This document shows, piece after piece, positions 33,764-42,055 of a stretch of DNA of 52,377 bases. The notes beneath the pieces are model-generated. The model saw only the letters and a list, made by a program, of their open reading frames with translations, was not told where the DNA came from and searched no databases. The position numbers and the translations under genes are program-made. Within the stretch, counting starts at the first letter, position 1. Each line of letters opens with the position of its first letter. Source of the stretch: Streptomyces sp. Ncost-T10-10d (GTDB lineage: Bacteria; Actinomycetota; Actinomycetes; Streptomycetales; Streptomycetaceae); contig NZ_FMDF01000084.1 of the NCBI RefSeq assembly GCF_900091955.1, forward strand, positions 1 to 52,377. Direction: 5' to 3'.

Positions 33764-34348
33764 ATGAAGAACGAGCACGCTCATATGACCGAATGCGCTG
33801 CCGAGGCGGCCCGTATCGCCCGCTCCATCAGCGCCGAACAGCTCGACGTATCCACCACACCCTGCGGCGACTGGGACCTGCGCGGACTCATCAACCACTG
33901 GGTGCTGTACACCTCCCACGGCCTGGAGCACCGCGCCCTGCGCAAGGACCTCCCCGACGAGCTCACCACCTGTGACTTCACCGCCGACACCGACTGGGCG
34001 CAGAAGTACGTGGCGCAACTGGACCGCGCCGTCGCCGCCTGGTCGGACCCGGCGGTCTGGGAGGGCGAGATCGACCTCGGGGGTTCGACCTCCCCGGCCT
34101 CCGAGATCGCCGCGATGCTCATCGAGGAGACGGCCCTGCACACCTGGGACGTGGCCCGCGCCATCGGAGAGGAAGTCCGGCTCTCCGACGCGGCGGCCGC
34201 CTATGTCCTCGATGTCGTCGACGGTACCGCCGCGCTCTACCGGCAGTACGACGGCTTCGCCGACGAGGTGACGGTCCCTGCGTCGGCGTCGGTGTTCGAA
34301 CGGGCGCTGGCCCACAGCGGCCGCGACCCGCACTGGACCGGGGCCTGA
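33764..34348 (+). CDS. TIGR03086/DinB-like metal-binding protein (mycothiol-transferase fold)
   Basis: Four-helix protein of 194 aa of the maleylpyruvate-isomerase/DinB superfamily. Features are STTPCGDWDLRGLINHWV, the first His-bearing helix with the CxDW motif of mycothiol-dependent enzymes, and EETALHTWDVARAIG, the second metal-site helix. Many family members in actinobacteria bind divalent metal and use mycothiol as co-substrate. The exact reaction is unknown. The next gene encodes a homologue of a mycothiol-dependent nitroreductase, which supports a thiol-related role. Leaderless start predicted from TAGCGT seven bases upstream. Confidence 0.86.
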   Translation: MKNEHAHMTECAAEAARIARSISAEQLDVSTTPCGDWDLRGLINHWVLYTSHGLEHRALRKDLPDELTTCDFTADTDWAQKYVAQLDRAVAAWSDPAVWEGEIDLGGSTSPASEIAAMLIEETALHTWDVARAIGEEVRLSDAAAAYVLDVVDGTAALYRQYDGFADEVTVPASASVFERALAHSGRDPHWTGA

Positions 34349-34404
34349 AAGTGGCCCAGTTGACCGGACGGTGAATGGCCCAGGCCGGTGAGCCAATGCC
34401 TGAC

Positions 34405-34410
34405 TAGGCT
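34405..34410 (+). promoter_or_regulatory. -10 box of the nitroreductase-like gene (leaderless)
   Basis: TAGGCT lies exactly 6 bases before the ATG at 34417 and no ribosome site is visible between them. Confidence 0.4.
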
Positions 34411-34416
34411 CGGCGC

Positions 34417-35049
34417 ATGACCACTCACCGCACCCCGGAGACGGGCAGGACCGCCGTCGATTTCTACTTCGACCCGGCCTGCCCGTTCGCCTGGATCACC
34501 TCCCGCTGGATGCTGGAGGTGGAGCAGCAGCGCGACATCGAGCTCCGCTTCCACGTCATGAGCCTCTACCTGCACAACATCGGCAATGAACTCCCCGACT
34601 GGTACCGGGAACTGGTCGACAAGTCGATCGGTCCGGTGCGGGTCGCGGTCGCGGCGGCCGCCGACCACGGTGATGCTGTGCTCCGCGATCTCTATACCGC
34701 GATGGGCAGCCGTATCCACCAGCAGAAGAACGAGGACTTCGACGAAGTGATCGCCGAATCCCTCGCGGAGCTCGGTCTGCCGGCCGAGCTGGGCGCTGCC
34801 GCGCAGTTCGAGACGTATGACGAGGCACTGCGACGCAGCCACGACGCCGGCAAGGATCCGGAGGCGGACGCCTACGTCGGTACGCCCACGATCCATGTCG
34901 ACGGCTCGGTCTGGTTCGGGCCGGTCCTGCGGGCCGTACCGCGTGGCGAGGAGGCGGCGCGGGTCTTCGACAGCTTCCGGGTACTTGCCGGGAACCCGGA
35001 CCTCTTCGAACTCAAGCGGACCCGCACGGGCGGCCTCGACTTCGGCTGA
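34417..35049 (+). CDS. DsbA-fold mycothiol-dependent nitroreductase, Rv2466c family
   Basis: Thioredoxin/DsbA-fold protein of 210 aa that aligns along its length with Mycobacterium Rv2466c: [60 protein letters not shown] end ([11 protein letters not shown]). In Rv2466c the active site is CPWC. Here it is CPFA, so only Cys22 remains and residue 25 is Ala. A one-cysteine site can still form a mixed disulfide with mycothiol but cannot resolve it intramolecularly. The predicted role is mycothiol-dependent reduction in oxidative or xenobiotic stress. It is the last intact gene before the pseudogene, and is leaderless by promoter spacing. Confidence 0.88.
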   Translation: MTTHRTPETGRTAVDFYFDPACPFAWITSRWMLEVEQQRDIELRFHVMSLYLHNIGNELPDWYRELVDKSIGPVRVAVAAAADHGDAVLRDLYTAMGSRIHQQKNEDFDEVIAESLAELGLPAELGAAAQFETYDEALRRSHDAGKDPEADAYVGTPTIHVDGSVWFGPVLRAVPRGEEAARVFDSFRVLAGNPDLFELKRTRTGGLDFG

Positions 35050-35900
35050 CCGCCACCTTCTGTACGGCAAGCGCATCGAATTCAGCGACAGTGTGTTCAC
35101 GCATCTGGGCGCAGCCGGACTCGAACTCGGCACCGGTACGGCCGACACCCAGGTCAGTGGCAGCATCTTCACCGACATCTCGGGCAATGGTCTGGAGATC
35201 GGCGGTGGGGACGGTCAAACCCACGCCAATAGCGTTGAAGTGACGACCAATCATTTGTATGGACTGCCCCGTGAGCACCACGGGGCGGTCGGCATCCTCA
35301 ACGGCTACACCCCGCACAACACATCGCGCACAACCAGCTCGGACCATCTCGGTTGCACCGCGCGTGCCCTGCGGCTGGATGGGACGGAGGTGGCCGCGTC
35401 GACCGCATCGGCCGCCGACTACAAGCGGCTGGCCTACATCCGGATCGGCGGACTCCCCGAGGACGACGGACCTTTCACCGTCATCGTCACCGCCGCCAAC
35501 GCGCAGGGCACGAGTGCCCCGTCCCTCGCCTCCGCTCCGCTCCTGCCGACGGCGGCCACGATGCCGGCCGACGCCCCCACCGGGCCGAAGCTGCGCACTG
35601 CGGCCCACGCCGCGACCGTGGCGTGGACCCCGCCCGTGAAGACGGGTGACGCCAAGGTGATCGGCTACCGGCTGACGCTCTCCGACGGCCGGACCATCGA
35701 GGTCACCGGGCGGGACGCCCTGGTCGGCCAGCCCTCGGGCAAGGGCATGTTCCGGGTGATCGGCGGGCTGACCCCCAGTACCGCCTACACCGTCACGGTT
35801 GCCGCTGTCACCGCAGCGGGGGCCGGTCCGGCAGCCACGGTCACGGCGACGACCAAGGCCGGTCAGACGGGCTCCGAGTGGGCGCCGGGTATCCCGCGGC
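35050..35900 (+). pseudogene. Remnant of a right-handed beta-helix / fibronectin-III secreted protein
   Basis: Coding-like fragments begin directly after the nitroreductase stop without a start codon. The first part (35050-35320: RIEFSDSVFTHLGAAGLELG, FTDISGNGLEIGGGDGQTH, VEVTTNHLYGLPREHHGAVG) is parallel beta-helix sequence. Near 35320 the frame is lost: the expected continuation IAHNQL is readable one frame over, consistent with a single-base deletion. After a joint of about 40 bp the same frame resumes as two fibronectin-III-like modules (DDGPFTVIVTAANAQGTSAP, KVIGYRLTLSDGRTIEVTG, TPSTAYTVTVAAVTAAGAG). The tail runs into the 3' end of the chelatase gene. Both ends and the middle are deleted. 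The intact ancestor was probably a large secreted carbohydrate-active or adhesion protein. Confidence 0.75.
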
Positions 35901-35917
35901 GCCCCGCTTCGGGCCGG

Positions 35918-36682
35918 TCAGGCGGTGAGTGCCGCCAGGCGCGGCAGGCACGCCTCGTGATAGCGACGGAGCAGCAGCTGTGCCAACTCCGCTGAAGGGC
36001 CCAGCACTTCGGCCAGTACATCCGCCCCCGCCTCCCGGGCGCCCGCGGCGATACGGTCCGGGAGCCGGCCGGGTGCGATGACGTAAGGGGCCACCGCCAC
36101 CCGCCGCACGCCTTCGGCCCGCAGGGCCTGTACCGCGTCCTCGGTGCGGGGGAACCCCGCGGGAGATGCAGCGGAGGCGAACGCAGGCCGCACGGCGCAC
36201 CAACCGGTGTGCCGCAGCTCCCGCGCGATTTCAGCGATCACTGCGATCGCCTCCGGGTCCGTGGAGCCCGCCGAGGCCAGGACGAGCCCGGTCGAGCTTC
36301 GGTCACCGGGACGGATCCCGGCTTCGTGCAACCGCCGTTCCAGTGCCGCATTCAGCAAAGGTGACGGGCCGAGCACCTCGGCCTGCCGGATGCGCAGCCG
36401 AGGCAGTCCGGTCCGGGCCTCGTGCAGCACCGTGGGAATGTCGGACTTGGCGTGGAAGGCCCGGGTGAGGAGCAGGGGGAGCGCGATGACATCCCCCGCA
36501 CCCTGCGCCGCCAGCCGCTCCAGCACCCGCGGCACCGACGGCGCGTTGAAATCCAGGAAACCGGTCTCCACGCGCAGCCCCGGCCGCAGCGACCGTACCC
36601 GCGCGGTGAGCGCGTGCACGGTCGCCGCGTGCCGCGGGTCGCGGCTGCCGTGGGCGATGACGAGGAGGACCGGGGCGGACAT
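35918..36682 (-). CDS. Sirohydrochlorin chelatase (CbiX/SirB-type)
   Basis: Metal chelatase-like protein of 254 aa with two CbiX half-domains. Half one: LLVIAHGSRDPRHAATVHAL, with the metal-site His, and VIALPLLLTRAFHAKSDIP, with the second His. Half two: GLVLASAGSTDPEAIAVIAEI and VRRVAVAPYVIAPGRLPDRI. The first-half HGS/H pair is intact, whereas half two has Ala-Ser in place of His-Gly, so one active site per monomer is expected. It inserts iron into sirohydrochlorin for siroheme, the cofactor of the sulfite reductase at the start of this operon. It follows ssuC after 8 bp and is the last operon gene, facing the pseudogene tail to tail. Confidence 0.9.
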   Translation of the reverse strand: MSAPVLLVIAHGSRDPRHAATVHALTARVRSLRPGLRVETGFLDFNAPSVPRVLERLAAQGAGDVIALPLLLTRAFHAKSDIPTVLHEARTGLPRLRIRQAEVLGPSPLLNAALERRLHEAGIRPGDRSSTGLVLASAGSTDPEAIAVIAEIARELRHTGWCAVRPAFASAASPAGFPRTEDAVQALRAEGVRRVAVAPYVIAPGRLPDRIAAGAREAGADVLAEVLGPSAELAQLLLRRYHEACLPRLAALTA

Positions 36683-36690
36683 GGCGTGGC

Positions 36691-37569
36691 TCAGTTCTTG
36701 ACGAGGAGGCCGCGGCTGCGCAGCACCCACCGCTCCAGCGGGCTGAAGATCAGCAGGTCGATCGCGATGCCGACGAACAGAATGAGGATGATGGCGAGGA
36801 AGATGCCGGGCATGTCCGCGTTGTTGCGGCCGTTCTCCAGCAACTGGCCGAGCCCCAGGCCGAGATCGGGGGAGGACGCGATGATCTCCGCGGCCATCAG
36901 TGAGCGCCAGGAGAACGCCCAGCCCTGCTTGAGACCGGCCAGATAGCCGGGCAATGCGGCCGGCAGCACGATGTGCCAGGTCCCGCGCAGCCCGGTCGCG
37001 CCGAGCGTGCGGCCCGCCCTCAGGAACAGCGGCGGCACCTGGTCGACGCCGGAGACCAGCCCGTTGGCGACCGAGGGGACGGCGCCCAGCAGGATCACGG
37101 CGTACATCATCTTGTCGTTCAGCCCGAGCCAGATCACGGCCGGTGCCACCCAGGCGACCGACGGCAGGGACTGCAACCCGGACAGGATCGGGCCGATCGC
37201 GGCCCGTACGAACCTCACCCGGGCGACCAGCAGACCCAGCGGCGTACCGATGGCCACGGCCATCAGGAAGCCGAGGAGACCGCGCGAGATGCTGGTCCAG
37301 ACGACCTCCAGCAGCGTTCCCTGCAGCCACATGTCGGACGCGCTCTTCCACACCGCGGCCGGTGACGGCAGCTTGTAGTCGTCGGTGACCTGGGCCTCGA
37401 CGAGCAGCTGCCAGACAATGATCACCAGCGCCACCGCGAGCACGGGCGGAAGCACCTTGCGCAGCAGCACCTCGCGCACCGGGGTGCGGCGCACCTGCAC
37501 GGCGTCCAGCGCGTCGAGCCCGGCCTCCAGACCGGCCAGATCGTCGGGCTTCGTGTCAGTGCTGGCCAT
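36691..37569 (-). CDS. ssuC: Sulfonate/taurine-type ABC transporter permease
   Basis: Membrane subunit of an alkanesulfonate-type importer, 292 aa. It has six predicted helices, beginning VLPPVLAVALVIIVWQLLVE. The EAA loop is LFLRAGRTLGATGLRGTWHI, and the FSWRSLMAAEIIASSPDLGLG segment is typical of SsuC/TauC. The ATG at 37569 lies within the last codons of ssuB (14-bp overlap), so translation is coupled. Position inside the sulfate assimilation operon and the partner proteins support a sulfur-source substrate. Sulfonate versus sulfate ester is not decided by sequence. Confidence 0.92.
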   Translation of the reverse strand: MASTDTKPDDLAGLEAGLDALDAVQVRRTPVREVLLRKVLPPVLAVALVIIVWQLLVEAQVTDDYKLPSPAAVWKSASDMWLQGTLLEVVWTSISRGLLGFLMAVAIGTPLGLLVARVRFVRAAIGPILSGLQSLPSVAWVAPAVIWLGLNDKMMYAVILLGAVPSVANGLVSGVDQVPPLFLRAGRTLGATGLRGTWHIVLPAALPGYLAGLKQGWAFSWRSLMAAEIIASSPDLGLGLGQLLENGRNNADMPGIFLAIILILFVGIAIDLLIFSPLERWVLRSRGLLVKN

Positions 37570-38344
37570 GACGGCGGATCTCCCCACGCAGTTGTTCGGT
37601 GATCTCGACGGACAGCTCCGCGACCGCGTTGTCCTCGATACGGCGCGGCTGCTCGATGTCGACCGTCCACTCGCGGGCGATCCTGCCGGGGCGGGACGAC
37701 AGCAGGACGACGCGCTCGGCGAGCCGCACCGCTTCGCGCACATTGTGTGTGACGAAGAGGACCGAGACGTTCGTCTCGCGCCAGATCCGGGTCAGCTCGT
37801 CGTGCAGCACATCCCGGGTGATGGCATCGAGTGCGGCGAACGGCTCGTCCATCAGCAGCAGTTGACTGTCCTGGGCGAGGGCGCGGGCCATTGCCACCCG
37901 CTGCCGCATACCGCCCGAGAGTTCATGCACACGCTTCCCGTACGCCCCGCCCAGCCGTACGAGTTCCAGCAGCCGCTCCGCCTCCGTGCGGCGCTCCGAC
38001 TTGGGTACGCCGCGCAGCCGCAGCGCGAGTTCGATGTTCTTGCCCGCGGTCAGCCACGGGAACAGGGCGTGCTCCTGGAACATCAGGGCCGGCCGCCCGC
38101 CGGGGGTCTCGATGGACCCCGCGGTCGGGCGGTCGAGTCCGGCCACCAGATTGAGCAGCGTCGACTTCCCGCACCCGGAGGCTCCCAGGAGGGTGACGAA
38201 CTCGCCCGGCGCGACATCGAGCGTGATGTCGTCCAGGACGAGCTGCTGTCCCTCCGGTCCGCCGAAGGACTTGGAGACATGTGCGATACGGGCGGCGTGC
38301 CTGACCGCTGTACGGTCCTCGGCCTTGGTGAGAGTGGTCGCCAT
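37556..38344 (-). CDS. ssuB: Sulfonate-type ABC transporter ATP-binding protein
   Basis: ATPase of the sulfonate importer, 262 aa from ATG 38344, preceded by AGGAGG. Walker A GASGCGKST, FQEHALFPWLTAGKNIELAL (Q-loop and the PWLT motif typical of SsuB/TauB/NrtD), signature LSGGMRQRVAMARAL, Walker B LLLMDEPFAALD and switch FVTHNVREAV are all intact. The tail (VDIEQPRRIEDN) is also family-like. An in-frame GTG nine bases upstream sits within the ribosome site and is less likely. It lies 42 bp after ssuA and overlaps ssuC, so all three subunits are made together. Confidence 0.93.
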   Translation of the reverse strand: MATTLTKAEDRTAVRHAARIAHVSKSFGGPEGQQLVLDDITLDVAPGEFVTLLGASGCGKSTLLNLVAGLDRPTAGSIETPGGRPALMFQEHALFPWLTAGKNIELALRLRGVPKSERRTEAERLLELVRLGGAYGKRVHELSGGMRQRVAMARALAQDSQLLLMDEPFAALDAITRDVLHDELTRIWRETNVSVLFVTHNVREAVRLAERVVLLSSRPGRIAREWTVDIEQPRRIEDNAVAELSVEITEQLRGEIRRHGQH

Positions 38345-38386
38345 GGTCGTCACCTCCTGGGAATCCTGGGTTCGGGTTCGGGCGGC

Positions 38387-39502
38387 CTACTTGACGCCGA
38401 GACCGGCGTCGGCGACCTCGGGCTTGCCCGCGGCCTTCAGGACCTTGTTCAGCGGCTTCAGGTCGTAGATGCCGGTCAGGTCCGGCTTCTCCAGCAGACC
38501 GGCCTTCACCGCGTGCTCGGCCTCCGCGTCCAGCGTGGCGGCCAACGGGTCATCGGTGATCTGGATCGACTTCCACGCCGGGTCGAGGACCTCGGCGGGC
38601 AGCGCCTTGCCGGTCAGCTTCTCGAGCGCGGCGTTGGCGGAGGCCTTCGCCTTGTCCGGGTTGGCGTTGATCCACGCGTTGGTCTTCACCGAACCGCGCA
38701 GCACCGCCTCGACGACATCCGGGTGCTCGCTCAGGAACTTCTGCGACACGATGATGTTCGTGATCACGAACTTGTTGTCCGGCCACAGCGTCGACTCGTC
38801 GAGCAGTTCCTCGGCACCCTCGGCGACCAGCTTGGACGCGGTGGGTTCGGGGACCCAGGCGCCGTCGATGGAACCGGACTTGTAGGCGTCCGGGGTCACC
38901 TTGTTGTCCGTACGGACCACGGAGACGTCGCCCTTGCCGCTCTGGGCGTCGACCTTCCAGCCCTTCTCGGAGATCCAGTTGAGGAAGGCCACGTCCTGCG
39001 TGTTGCCGAGCTGCGGGGTGGCGATCTTCTTGCCCTTGAGGTCGTCCAGAGTCTTGATCTTCTTCGGGTTCACGACCAGCTTCACCCCGCCGGAGGCGGA
39101 GCCGCCGATGATCCGCAGGTTCTTGCCCTGGGACTTGGTGAAACCGTTGATGGAGGGCGACGGGCCGATGAAGCCGATGTCGATCGAGTCGGCGTTGAGC
39201 GCCTCGATCTCGGAAGGACCCGCGTTGAACTGCGAGGTCTTGAGCCGGGTGCCGCCGAGTTCCTTCTGGAAGAGCCCTTCCTGGTCGCCGACCAGCGCGG
39301 TGGCGTGCGTGAGGTTGGGGAAGTAGCCGATCCGTACGGTGTCCGTGGAGAGCTTCTTCGCGTCGGCGGCGACGTCCGACTTGTTGGAGTCGTCGTCCTT
39401 CGCCTCGGAGCCGTAGCCGCAGGCGGTGAGCGCCACGGCGAGCAGCGGCAGGGCGGCGGCAGCGGCGAGGCTGCGGCGGAGCGTGGTACGGGGGGCAGGC
39501 AC
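38387..39502 (-). CDS. ssuA: Sulfonate-type ABC substrate-binding lipoprotein
   Basis: Lipid-anchored periplasmic-binding-type protein of 371 aa. The signal peptide has the lipobox ALTAC (Cys about residue 28) and is followed by an acidic linker. Mature motifs fit the SsuA/NrtA/TauA fold: VRIGYFPNLTHATALVGDQE, FNAGPSEIEALNADSIDIGF, IGPSPSINGFTKSQGKNLRI, TPQLGNTQDVAFLNWISEKG and DGAWVPEPTASKLVAEGAEE. The ligand is probably an organosulfonate, sulfate ester or sulfate-like anion. It starts at GTG 39502 with a purine-rich site upstream. The 245 bp before it, after cysN, contain one short candidate upstream reading frame and no other gene. Confidence 0.92.
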   Translation of the reverse strand: MPAPRTTLRRSLAAAAALPLLAVALTACGYGSEAKDDDSNKSDVAADAKKLSTDTVRIGYFPNLTHATALVGDQEGLFQKELGGTRLKTSQFNAGPSEIEALNADSIDIGFIGPSPSINGFTKSQGKNLRIIGGSASGGVKLVVNPKKIKTLDDLKGKKIATPQLGNTQDVAFLNWISEKGWKVDAQSGKGDVSVVRTDNKVTPDAYKSGSIDGAWVPEPTASKLVAEGAEELLDESTLWPDNKFVITNIIVSQKFLSEHPDVVEAVLRGSVKTNAWINANPDKAKASANAALEKLTGKALPAEVLDPAWKSIQITDDPLAATLDAEAEHAVKAGLLEKPDLTGIYDLKPLNKVLKAAGKPEVADAGLGVK

Positions 39503-39548
39503 GGGAGGTCTTCCTCTCGTTGGCCCGGTGATCGCGTCCCCCCGGAAA

Positions 39549-39659
39549 CTACGGGGACGCGGCCGGGAAGTCGGCAGGTCTTCGTCCGAACCGGCTGTGC
39601 AGGCGGTGCGGTTGGTGCAAGCGGGCGCGCAGGCAGTGCGCGTACGTCATCGCGCACAT
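39549..39659 (-). CDS. Candidate short upstream ORF before ssuA
   Basis: Thirty-six codons starting MCAMTYAHCLRARL, with Met and Cys clustered at the start (residues 1, 2, 4, 9), ending 46 nt before ssuA. No ribosome site or -10 box is visible at the proper distance, and the second half has poor Streptomyces codon use (AGA, CGA, CCT). It could be a sulfur-amino-acid-sensing leader like the one at the head of the operon, but chance is equally likely. Confidence 0.25.
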   Translation of the reverse strand: MCAMTYAHCLRARLHQPHRLHSRFGRRPADFPAASP

Positions 39660-39747
39660 CGTGCGACCCCGCCCTGGCCGCTGCCGAGGGCGCCGCTGCC
39701 GACGCGGCCGCCCTCCTTCGCGAAAGTGGAGTAGATGTCGATACTCA

Positions 39748-41118
39748 TCAGAAGTTCCATCCGGCGTCGTCGGTGGCGGCGGCCTCGGCCACGGCGGCGA
39801 ACGAGGCACCGGCCATGCCGGCCGTCAGCGTGGTGCCGTCCGCCGGGTCGATCAGGAGGAAGGAGCCGGTGCGCCGGGAGTCCGCGTACGCGTCGAGCGC
39901 CAGCGGCTCCGCGGTGCGGACGACGACCCGGCCGATGTCGTTGGCGACGAGCCGGCCGGGTGCCGGGTGCTGGGAGAGGTCGTCCAGCGTGAGGCGCGAG
40001 GGGATGTCCTTGACGATCGCCTTGACCGTGCGGGTGGTGTGCTTGAGCAGCACCCGCTGGCCCACAGTGAGCGGCTGGTCCGCGACATGGCAGACGGTCG
40101 CCTCGACGTCCCTCGTGACCGCCGGTGCGTCGTCGGACGGGGCGATCAGGTCGCCGCGCGAGATGTCGATGTCGTCGGCCAGCCGGATCGTCACCGACTG
40201 GGGCGCCCAGGCGACGTCGACGCTCTCGCCGAGTGCGTCGATCGCGGTGACCGTCGACGTACGGCCCGAGGGCAGGACGGTGACGGCCTCGCCGACGCGG
40301 AAGGCACCGGCCGCGATCTGGCCCGCGTAGCCCCGGTAGTCCGGGTGCTCGGCCGTCTGCGGCCGGATGACGTACTGGACGGGGAAGCGGGCGTGGCAGG
40401 CGGTGAGGTCATGGCTGACCGGCACCGTCTCCAGGTGTTCCAGGACCGTGGGGCCGCCGTACCAGTCCATGTGCGAGGACGGTTCCACGACGTTGTCACC
40501 GGCCAGCGCGGAGATCGGGATCGCGGTACACCAGTTCTCCTGGGGGTCCCCCCCAGACCCCCAGCCCGGGACGCCGAGGGATGCGGCGTACGCGGTGAAC
40601 TCCTCGGCGATGGCGGCGAACACGGGCTCCGCGTAGTCGACCAGATCCATCTTGTTGACGGCCAGGACCACGTGCGGCACCCGCAGCAGCGCCGCGACGG
40701 CGGCGTGCCGGCGGGTCTGCTCGACGACGCCGTTGCGGGCGTCGACCAGGACGACGGCGAGCTCGGCCGTCGAGGCCCCCGTCACCATGTTCCGGGTGTA
40801 CTGCACATGCCCCGGGGTGTCGGCCAGGATGAACCGGCGGCGCGGCGTGGCGAAGTAGCGGTAGGCGACATCGATGGTGATGCCCTGCTCGCGCTCGGCC
40901 CGCAGTCCGTCGGTCAGCAGCGCCAGGTCCGGCGCCTCCTGGCCCCGGCTGCGCGAGGCGTTCTCGACGGCCTCCAGCTGGTCGGTGAGGACCGACTTGG
41001 AGTCGTGCAGAAGACGTCCGACAAGGGTGGACTTGCCGTCGTCGACGGACCCTGCGGTGGCGAACCGCAGCAGGGTGGTGGTCGACAACTGCTCTGTGTG
41101 CTGGGTGAGTGCGGTCAT
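39748..41118 (-). CDS. cysN: Sulfate adenylyltransferase subunit 1 (GTPase)
   Basis: GTP-hydrolysing regulatory subunit of ATP sulfurylase, 456 aa. With CysD it makes adenosine 5'-phosphosulfate from ATP and sulfate. G boxes: GSVDDGKST (G1), ITIDVAYRYF (G2 region), LADTPGHVQYTRNM (G3), NKMDLVDY (G4) and ISALAGDNV (G5). EF-Tu-like beta domains follow (YRGYAGQIAAGAFRVGE, RLTLDDLSQ). There is no CysC fusion; the kinase is a separate gene here. The loop before G5 carries an in-frame insert GWGSGGDPQ encoded by a G-rich palindrome at 40540-40563. The ATG lies 1 bp after the cysD stop. Confidence 0.96.
   Translation of the reverse strand: MTALTQHTEQLSTTTLLRFATAGSVDDGKSTLVGRLLHDSKSVLTDQLEAVENASRSRGQEAPDLALLTDGLRAEREQGITIDVAYRYFATPRRRFILADTPGHVQYTRNMVTGASTAELAVVLVDARNGVVEQTRRHAAVAALLRVPHVVLAVNKMDLVDYAEPVFAAIAEEFTAYAASLGVPGWGSGGDPQENWCTAIPISALAGDNVVEPSSHMDWYGGPTVLEHLETVPVSHDLTACHARFPVQYVIRPQTAEHPDYRGYAGQIAAGAFRVGEAVTVLPSGRTSTVTAIDALGESVDVAWAPQSVTIRLADDIDISRGDLIAPSDDAPAVTRDVEATVCHVADQPLTVGQRVLLKHTTRTVKAIVKDIPSRLTLDDLSQHPAPGRLVANDIGRVVVRTAEPLALDAYADSRRTGSFLLIDPADGTTLTAGMAGASFAAVAEAAATDDAGWNF
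40540..40563. repeat. G-rich palindromic repeat inserted in frame in cysN
   Basis: CTGGGGGT and CCCCCAG arms occur around a second GGGGGTC/CCCCCAG overlap, giving a 24-bp strongly hairpin-forming element. It encodes the extra residues GWGSGGDPQ between LGVP and ENWCTAIPISAL, where other CysN proteins have a short loop. From memory, similar G-stretch palindromes are scattered in Streptomyces genes and spacers. Confidence 0.6.
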
Positions 41119-41119
41119 C

Positions 41120-42055
41120 CTAGAAGTACCCCTCGCGCTTACGGTCTTCCATCGCGGCCTCGGACATCTTGTCGTCGGCACGCGTCGCGCCCCGCTCGGT
41201 GAGCCGTGAGGCGGCGATCTCGGTGATCACGGCGTCCAGCGTCGTCGCATCCGAGTCGACGGCGCCGGTGCACGACATGTCGCCGACCGTGCGGTAGCGC
41301 ACCTGCCGGGTCTCGACCCGCTCGCCCTCCTTGGGGCCGCCCCAGTCGCCCGCGGTCAGCCACATGCCGGAGCGGTTGAAGACCTCGCGCTCATGGGCGA
41401 AGTAGATCTCCGGAAGCTCGATGCCCTCACGGGCGATGTACTGCCAGACGTCGAGCTCGGTCCAGTTGGAGATCGGGAAGACCCGGACGTGCTCGCCGGG
41501 GGCGTGGCGGCCGTTGTACAGCTGCCACAGCTCGGGGCGCTGGCGGCGCGGGTCCCACTGGGAGAACTCGTCGCGCAGCGAGAAGACCCGCTCCTTGGCA
41601 CGCGCCTTCTCCTCGTCACGGCGCCCGCCGCCGAACACGGCGTCGAAGCGGTGCTGCTGGATCGCCTCGGTCAGCGGCACGGTCTGCAGCGGGTTGCGGG
41701 TGCCGTCCGGGCGTTCGCGGAGCTTCCCCGCGTCGATGTACTCCTGTACGGAGGCGACATGGAGCCGCAGCCCGTGCCGGGCCACCGTCCGGTCGCGGTA
41801 CTCCAGCACCTCGGGGAAGTTGTGCCCGGTGTCGACGTGCAGCAGCGTGAACGGCACCGGCGCGGGCGCGAACGCCTTGAGCGCCAGGTGCAGCATCACG
41901 ATGGAGTCCTTGCCGCCGGAGAACAGGATCACCGGCCGCTCGAACTCGCCCGCCACCTCGCGGAAGATGTGTACGGCCTCGGACTCCAGGGAGTCCAGGT
42001 GGCTGAGTGCGTACGGATTGTCGGTGCCTTCCGGCACAGTCGCGACGGTCGTCAC
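41120..42055 (-). CDS. cysD: Sulfate adenylyltransferase subunit 2
   Basis: Catalytic subunit of ATP sulfurylase, 311 aa, PP-loop fold. Key motifs are the PP-loop VILFSGGKDSIVMLHLALKA, HVDTGHNFPEVLEYRD, and the basic active-site segment FGGGRRDEEKARAKER that binds sulfate and ATP. RVFPISNWTELDVWQYI and the C-terminal KREGYF, the invariant tail of CysD, follow. Start GTG 42055 overlaps the cysC stop (GTGA). Open frame runs to 42241 inside cysC but is not supported. It acts as a complex with CysN, encoded just downstream. Confidence 0.96.
   Translation of the reverse strand: MTTVATVPEGTDNPYALSHLDSLESEAVHIFREVAGEFERPVILFSGGKDSIVMLHLALKAFAPAPVPFTLLHVDTGHNFPEVLEYRDRTVARHGLRLHVASVQEYIDAGKLRERPDGTRNPLQTVPLTEAIQQHRFDAVFGGGRRDEEKARAKERVFSLRDEFSQWDPRRQRPELWQLYNGRHAPGEHVRVFPISNWTELDVWQYIAREGIELPEIYFAHEREVFNRSGMWLTAGDWGGPKEGERVETRQVRYRTVGDMSCTGAVDSDATTLDAVITEIAASRLTERGATRADDKMSEAAMEDRKREGYF

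Noticed and set aside
37385..40330. 981-codon open frame on the + strand opposite the ssu genes
   Set aside because: Antisense shadow of ssuC, ssuB, ssuA and the end of cysN. No start site, promoter or domain supports it.
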